NCBI GenBank assembly: GCA_934234005.1
Contig: CAKQHC010000008.1
Location: 1-28,761, forward strand
Direction: 5' to 3'
Source: an uncultured Methanomassiliicoccales archaeon
GTDB taxonomy: Archaea > Thermoplasmatota > Thermoplasmata > Methanomassiliicoccales > Methanomethylophilaceae
Length of the DNA: 28,761 nucleotides
Each line of letters starts with the position of its first letter. Position 1 is the stretch's first letter. A model generated the notes under the pieces. The model saw nothing but the letters and a program-made list of their open reading frames with translations, did no database searches and was not told the DNA's origin. The position numbers and the translations under genes are program-made. Below are positions 25,878-28,761 of this stretch, one piece after another.

Positions 25878-26309
25878 ATGTATTGCTCGAACTGTGGAAA
25901 ACAGGTAGCCGACACGGACAGATTCTGTCCTTCGTGCGGTTCCAGAATTCTTTGCGTTGATTCGGTACAGGGGCAGGTATATCGCCCGCCGATTGCAACG
26001 ACGCCTCTGAAGGATACTGCTTTGGCGCTTATACTGTCTTTGATTATTCCCGGCATCGGTCAGGTTTACTGCGGAAAGGTTGCCAGAGGAATCACGATTC
26101 TTATAGTATCCATTCTGTTGGTTCCGATTCTCTATCTGGGTTATGCAATATTGTTTGTCGAGACGGAATCCGATACGGCGTTGTTGATAGGTTTATTGGC
26201 AGCATGTATTGTGTCATTGGCGTTTTGGATTTGGAACATCATAGATGCTTATAATACCGCAAAAGAGTACAATACTTACACAACCAACAACGGAAATCCG
26301 CCGTGGTAA
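25878..26309 (+). CDS. zinc-ribbon/TM2-like membrane protein, paralogue 2
   Basis: A 143-aa tandem paralogue of the preceding gene: zinc ribbon MYCSNCGKQVADTDRFCPSC (Cys3, 6, 17, 20), then PLKDTALALILSLIIPGIGQ, VYCGKVARG, and two to three hydrophobic spans, ending NNGNPPW. An insertion between the second and third hydrophobic stretches (ILFVETESDTALLIG) makes it 27 residues longer, so it may have an extra span. The start ATG at 25878 has TGGAGG eight bases upstream, unlike paralogue 1. The two genes are 41 nt apart and probably cotranscribed. Function unknown. Confidence 0.85.
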   Translation: MYCSNCGKQVADTDRFCPSCGSRILCVDSVQGQVYRPPIATTPLKDTALALILSLIIPGIGQVYCGKVARGITILIVSILLVPILYLGYAILFVETESDTALLIGLLAACIVSLAFWIWNIIDAYNTAKEYNTYTTNNGNPPW

Positions 26310-26311
26310 TT

Positions 26312-26338
26312 TTCTTAAAAACGGGGGCGAACCCCCGT
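26312..26338 (-). terminator. terminator of tfb, between convergent genes
   Basis: ACGGGGG/CCCCCGT with a 4-nt loop (26321-26338). On the minus strand it is followed by TTTTTAAGAAAA, so it best serves gar1-tfb. The plus-strand genes lack a T-tract here and may simply share the hairpin. Confidence 0.6.
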
Positions 26339-26344
26339 AAAGTT

Positions 26345-27277
26345 TCACAGAGTAATCTCGATTCCGAGTTTTTCCGTGAGTTCTTTGTATCTGTTTCTTA
26401 TGGTGACTTCAGTCACACCGGCGACATCGGCAACTTCCCTCTGGGTCCTGCGCTGATTGCACAAGATCGAAGAGATGTAGATGGCTGCGGCCGCAACTCC
26501 CGTAGGTCCCCTTCCAGATGTAAGTTCCCTCTCGGAAGCGTCTTTGAGAATTTCTGCTGCTTTGCTTTGAACCTCTCCGTCGAGTTTGAGTTCGGAGCAG
26601 AATCTCTGGACGTAGTCCTGCGGCTTGGTAGGCATAAGCTTGAGTTTAAGTTCGCGGGTCATGAACCTGTAGGTCCTTCCGATCTCTTTTCTTCCGACGC
26701 GGCTGGAATTTGCGACTTCATCAAGAGTTCTGGGGACACCGCACTGCCTGCATGCGGCATACAGCGATGCGGCTACAACGCCTTCTATGGATCTTCCTCT
26801 GATAAGGTTCTTGTTGACGGCTTTCCTGTAAATCATTGCAGCCGTTTCCCTGACGTTTCTCGGAAGTCCCATGGACGATGCCATCCTGTCGAGTTCGGAC
26901 AGGGCAAAGGCAAGGTTTCTCTCGGTAGCGTTGGATACACGAATCCTTCTCTGCCACTTTCTCAGCCTGTATAGTTGGGCTCTGTTACGGGTGGGGATAC
27001 TTTTTCCGTAACTGTCTTTGTTTTTCCATGAAATCTCGGTGGACAGTCCTTTGTCGTGAATCGTATATGTCATGGGTGCACCGGTACGTGCTCTTTTTTC
27101 ACCCTGTTCGACATCGAATGCTCTCCATTCCGGTCCCTGATCGATGAATTGGTCATCCAATACGAGGCCGCATTCCTCACAAACCAATTCTCCGCGTTCA
27201 TAATCGCGGGTCAGGTGGTGGCTTCCGCATTCGGGACAGACTTCAATTTCTTCTGTTCCTTCTCTTTGTTTTACCAT
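26345..27277 (-). CDS. tfb: transcription initiation factor TFB (TFIIB homologue)
   Basis: A 310-aa factor that bridges TBP-bound promoter DNA and RNA polymerase. The zinc ribbon has Cys14, 17, 33 and 36 (CPECGSHHL to LVCEECGLV). The B-reader region reads GPEWRAFD to [10 protein letters not shown]. Two cyclin repeats follow, each with a helix-turn-helix; the second ends [28 protein letters not shown], contacting the BRE. The start is the ATG at 27277, which matches the normal TFB length; the frame continues upstream inside gar1 without similarity. Its first 35 nt overlap the end of gar1. The gar1-tfb pairing is widely seen in euryarchaea, supporting cotranscription. Confidence 0.97.
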   Translation of the reverse strand: MVKQREGTEEIEVCPECGSHHLTRDYERGELVCEECGLVLDDQFIDQGPEWRAFDVEQGEKRARTGAPMTYTIHDKGLSTEISWKNKDSYGKSIPTRNRAQLYRLRKWQRRIRVSNATERNLAFALSELDRMASSMGLPRNVRETAAMIYRKAVNKNLIRGRSIEGVVAASLYAACRQCGVPRTLDEVANSSRVGRKEIGRTYRFMTRELKLKLMPTKPQDYVQRFCSELKLDGEVQSKAAEILKDASERELTSGRGPTGVAAAAIYISSILCNQRRTQREVADVAGVTEVTIRNRYKELTEKLGIEITL

Positions 27278-27515
27278 TCTGTTCTTTCCCCCTGTTGTAG
27301 AATAGTTCCTTTCCTCTGAGTTTTTCAAGAGGAAGTTTTCCATCCGGACTGACGGATGCGTACGGCCCGTCCACCGGACCGAACACCTTCCGTACAACAC
27401 CTATGCGCTGACGGTTGTTGTCAAAAACAGCACATCCTATGTCTGGTAAGTCCCTGCATTCGACGATTATCCTGCCATCGCAAGTTATCTCTTCGACCTT
27501 ACCAAGCGACTCCAT
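27243..27515 (-). CDS. gar1: H/ACA RNP protein Gar1
   Basis: A 90-aa component of box H/ACA ribonucleoproteins, which guide pseudouridylation of rRNA with Cbf5, Nop10 and L7Ae. The core reads [51 protein letters not shown], the usual six-stranded barrel. A basic tail ([14 protein letters not shown]) follows. The ATG at 27515 is chosen because family members begin close to LGKV and because the promoter's TATA box (27566-27576) lies downstream of the alternative ATG at 27584, which therefore could not be in the message. It overlaps tfb by 35 nt. Confidence 0.9.
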   Translation of the reverse strand: MESLGKVEEITCDGRIIVECRDLPDIGCAVFDNNRQRIGVVRKVFGPVDGPYASVSPDGKLPLEKLRGKELFYNRGKEQNGKTKRRNRRN

Positions 27516-27565
27516 TTTTGACAGCAACCCGAAATGTTGTATGTCATTGTTTAATTTTGATGTTG

Positions 27566-27576
27566 TATATAATACT
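27566..27576 (-). promoter_or_regulatory. promoter of gar1-tfb
   Basis: GTATTATATAC on the minus strand, preceded by CAAA. It is nearly identical to the box of the Cdc48 operon. Its centre is 56 nt before the gar1 ATG, giving a leader of about 30 nt. The position decides the gar1 start. Confidence 0.65.
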
Positions 27577-27584
27577 TTGGACAT

Positions 27585-27750
27585 TTATTATAAACTATGA
27601 AGTGCCGTTCTATAATTCTACTATATACATTTGGCTAGTATTGGATGTATCAGCCACTAGAAACGGGTTATTTTTGCACAAAAGATACTATTATATATTA
27701 TTAAATTGCGATTAATACATCTGGCTTCCAAAAACATGGTTCCAAAACCT
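27585..27750. other. AT-rich intergenic stretch with a second TATA-like box
   Basis: No gene is visible between the gar1 promoter and the promoter of the 102-aa gene. A near-symmetric TATA-like run, TTATATATTA (27691-27700), could fire in either direction. An imperfect stem TGGCT/AGCCA lies near 27631-27655. A small RNA cannot be excluded but nothing specific supports one. Confidence 0.4.
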
Positions 27751-27760
27751 TAATTATATA
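27751..27760 (+). promoter_or_regulatory. promoter of the 102-aa membrane protein gene
   Basis: TAATTATATA is centred about 64 nt before the ATG at 27821, giving a leader of about 38 nt that ends in a strong Shine-Dalgarno sequence, GGAGG (27809-27813). Confidence 0.6.
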
Positions 27761-27820
27761 TTCAATCAAATGAATCAAGGGTTATGGCCTGTTTAATTAT
27801 AGGCATATGGAGGCAAACAT

Positions 27821-28129
27821 ATGGAACTAGTCTCGATGGAATTCCTGACCCTTATTGTCCTTGCATTTGCGCTCGTCATTCTTTTGGCAGGCGTATTCTC
27901 CGCCTTCTTCGGCTCCGGAAAGAGCAGAGCATACGGCGGTGTAATGGCAGTTATCGGTCTCGTCGTCGGAGTCGCGTGGGTATATCTCACCGGATTCAGC
28001 GACATTTCGCCCTTTTGTGAAGTATACACCTGGGATCTCGTTTACAACGCGATTCTGAACCTCGTCGGAGTGCTCATCGGCGCACTTGTCGCGGTCGGTA
28101 TCTTCCTCGTAGTTGTTCTCAAGAGCTGA
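27821..28129 (+). CDS. three-span membrane protein of unknown function
   Basis: A 102-aa protein I do not recognise. Three hydrophobic segments: about residues 7-29 (FLTLIVLAFALVILLAGVFS), 38-58 (YGGVMAVIGLVVGVAWVYLT) and 72-99 (LVYNAILNLVGVLIGALVAV). A basic loop (GSGKSRAY) follows span 1, so the N-terminus is probably outside. GGAGG seven bases before the ATG, a good TATA box and codons rich in CTC, GTC and ATC, like those of the ATP synthase genes, suggest strong expression. It stands alone with no partner gene. Nothing in the sequence indicates a substrate. Confidence 0.8.
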   Translation: MELVSMEFLTLIVLAFALVILLAGVFSAFFGSGKSRAYGGVMAVIGLVVGVAWVYLTGFSDISPFCEVYTWDLVYNAILNLVGVLIGALVAVGIFLVVVLKS

Positions 28130-28209
28130 TTACGAAACAAAAGATCAAACTTTTTACCCAAACACATTTTCAATATCAAGTTACGTTTTTAAAACTGTTA
28201 GAAGTGTTC
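28130..28209. other. short spacer before the tandem repeats
   Basis: A gene-free spacer including CAAACTTTTTACCC, which could act as a weak T-rich terminator for the 102-aa gene. Confidence 0.35.
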
Positions 28210-28270
28210 GTATGCATATTGGTTTGTTACATTGAAATACTACATTGCCAATGCACTCATGGACACCAGT

Positions 28271-28286
28271 GCCGTCCGAAGACGGC
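28271..28286 (-). terminator. UUCG-capped hairpin after micro-ORF copy 1
   Basis: On the minus strand GCCGTC-TTCG-GACGGC lies 9 nt after the stop codon of the 30-codon frame. C(UUCG)G is an exceptionally stable tetraloop. No T-tract follows, so it may stabilise the RNA end rather than terminate. Confidence 0.5.
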
Positions 28287-28295
28287 TAAGGGGTT

Positions 28296-28388
28296 TCACT
28301 TGAGCAATTCGATTATAAACCGAATCGCTTCAAGGGCCAGGGTTAACTTTTGGTATAGGTCCCCCTGGTCCTTCTTTTCGTCGGTTAT
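28296..28388 (-). CDS. 30-codon micro-ORF in repeat copy 1 (AUA start or start lost)
   Basis: Read on the minus strand, GAGGAGGTGAAAAC leads into ATA followed by TDEKKDQGDLYQKLTLALE and AIRFIIELLK, then TGA. The charged first third and amphipathic, hydrophobic last two thirds resemble a small membrane-active or docking peptide. The Shine-Dalgarno spacing points exactly at ATA, where ATG would be expected. An in-frame TGA lies five codons upstream (before GGA GGT GAA AAC), so no other start exists. Compared with copy 2 the frame is kept and the stop differs only between TGA and TAA. It may be a non-canonical start, a gene that lost its start before duplication, or the coincidental frame of a structured RNA. 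Confidence 0.35.
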   Translation of the reverse strand: MTDEKKDQGDLYQKLTLALEAIRFIIELLK

Positions 28389-28593
28389 GTTTTCACCTCC
28401 TCAAAGAATCCAGGCAGAAGCCCGTACCGAGGTCAGGAGTCCTCACGTGCGGGCCCCTTTCCTGGCGGATGATTTACAAAACAAGGCTATATGAAGAAAT
28501 GTGCATGTTCATCGGTTTATAGATTATAGCCAGTATGCATGACATGTGTTATATTGAAATATTATGTTGATAATCAGAACTATGAACACTGAT

Positions 28594-28609
28594 GCCGTCC
28601 GAAGACGGC
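28594..28609 (-). terminator. UUCG-capped hairpin after micro-ORF copy 2
   Basis: Identical to the hairpin at 28271-28286 and at the same distance from the stop codon of the micro-ORF. Confidence 0.5.
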
Positions 28610-28618
28610 TAAAGGGTT

Positions 28619-28711
28619 TTACTTGAGCAATTCGATTATAAACCGAATCGCTTCAAGGACCAGGGTTAACTTTTGGTAGAGCGTCCCCTGGTCCTTCTTT
28701 TCGTCGGTTAT
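28619..28711 (-). CDS. 30-codon micro-ORF in repeat copy 2 (AUA start or start lost)
   Basis: The counterpart of the micro-ORF in copy 1: ATA then TDEKKDQGTLYQKLTLVLE and AIRFIIELLK, then TAA. It differs from copy 1 by Asp to Thr, Ala to Val, a synonymous Leu codon change and the stop triplet. The same strong Shine-Dalgarno sequence precedes it. In the coding strand AAGGACCAGGG and CCCTGGTCCTT pair perfectly inside the frame, and a second long stem joins CTTGA/TCAAG around ATTCG/CGAAT, so the RNA is also highly structured. Confidence 0.35.
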   Translation of the reverse strand: MTDEKKDQGTLYQKLTLVLEAIRFIIELLK

Positions 28712-28761
28712 GTTTTCACCTCCTCAAAGAATCCAGGCAGAAGCCCGTACCGAGGTCAGGA

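Larger units (their letters stand above)
28210..28532 (-). repeat. 323-nt tandem repeat, copy 1
   Basis: First copy of a tandem repeat with a net period of 323 nt. Similarity to copy 2 begins at GTATGCAT (28210), is loose for about 60 nt, and becomes almost perfect from the hairpin at 28271 to at least 28438. On the minus strand the order is: G/C-rich leader, Shine-Dalgarno GAGGAGGTG, a 30-codon frame, stop, UUCG hairpin. The strongly conserved part coincides with that unit, so the repeat is read as a minus-strand transcription or RNA element. Confidence 0.85.
28533..28761 (-). repeat. 323-nt tandem repeat, copy 2 (cut by window end)
   Basis: Second copy, 323 nt downstream of the first and in the same orientation; the window ends inside its G/C-rich minus-strand leader. 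Differences from copy 1 in the core are few and spare the Shine-Dalgarno sequence, the reading frame and the UUCG hairpin. More copies may follow beyond the edge. Confidence 0.85.

Noticed and set aside
27516..27584. Longer Gar1 start (ATG at 27584)
   Set aside because: The TATA box at 27566-27576 lies between this ATG and the Gar1 core, and the extra 23 residues do not fit the family.
28204..28494. Plus-strand 96-codon open frame across repeat copy 1
   Set aside because: In copy 2 the same frame is cut by TGA and TAG codons, whereas the minus-strand frame survives in both copies. It also lacks a Shine-Dalgarno sequence and family similarity.
28210..28761. CRISPR array
   Set aside because: Only two long units in direct tandem with no short repeat-spacer alternation.

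Overview
The window is archaeal, and the gene set points to a euryarchaeon: Orc1/Cdc6, the small subunit of DNA polymerase D, TFB, Gar1, TiaS, tRNA-splicing endonuclease, an A-type ATP synthase operon, TATA boxes about 25 nt upstream of many genes, and several probably leaderless starts. None of the 32 visible stop codons (31 intact genes plus one frameshifted gene) is TAG; 9 are TAA and 23 are TGA. TAG avoidance of this kind is known from pyrrolysine-decoding methanogens. Together with the overall gene style this makes Thermoplasmata/Methanomassiliicoccales my best guess, but no methanogenesis gene lies in the window, so the assignment is inference.

Layout. 1-506 (minus): start of tiaS and a small membrane-anchored OB-fold protein. 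507-2721: a probable chromosomal replication origin. It holds orc1/cdc6 and an AT-rich spacer, bracketed by a perfect 32-bp inverted repeat whose core matches the archaeal Origin Recognition Box; a third, shorter box lies in the cdc6 leader. 2721-4126: divergent signal peptidase and dCMP deaminase. 4157-12688 (plus): the complete A-type ATP synthase operon H-I-K-E-C-F-A-B-D, transcribed away from the origin and closed by an undescribed 50-aa single-span membrane protein that overlaps atpD. 12690-14070: hairpins, then an AT-rich, probably acquired AAA ATPase gene broken by a 1-nt frameshift exactly at the Walker A lysine and preceded by an 18-bp palindrome.

14147-19441: PolD small subunit (minus), a UPF0201 RNA-binding protein with a TIM-barrel protein (plus), and a three-gene minus operon (COG1395 HTH regulator, unknown protein, zinc-ribbon CPBP protease). 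19592-22797 (minus): a compact proteostasis operon in which a Phr-like ArsR-type regulator is followed by Cdc48 and Hsp20. 22945-25455 (plus): TrpB2 and tRNA-splicing endonuclease, separated by a terminator whose T-tract runs into the next promoter. 25486-26309: two tandem paralogous zinc-ribbon/membrane proteins. 26345-27515 (minus): gar1-tfb. 27821-28129 (plus): an unrecognised three-span membrane protein.

28210-28761: two copies of a tandem repeat with a period of about 323 nt, the second cut by the window edge. Each carries, on the minus strand, a strong Shine-Dalgarno sequence, a conserved 30-codon open frame lacking a normal start codon, internal hairpins, and a UUCG-capped hairpin after the stop. 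This is the least explained element in the window and the best candidate for something undescribed.
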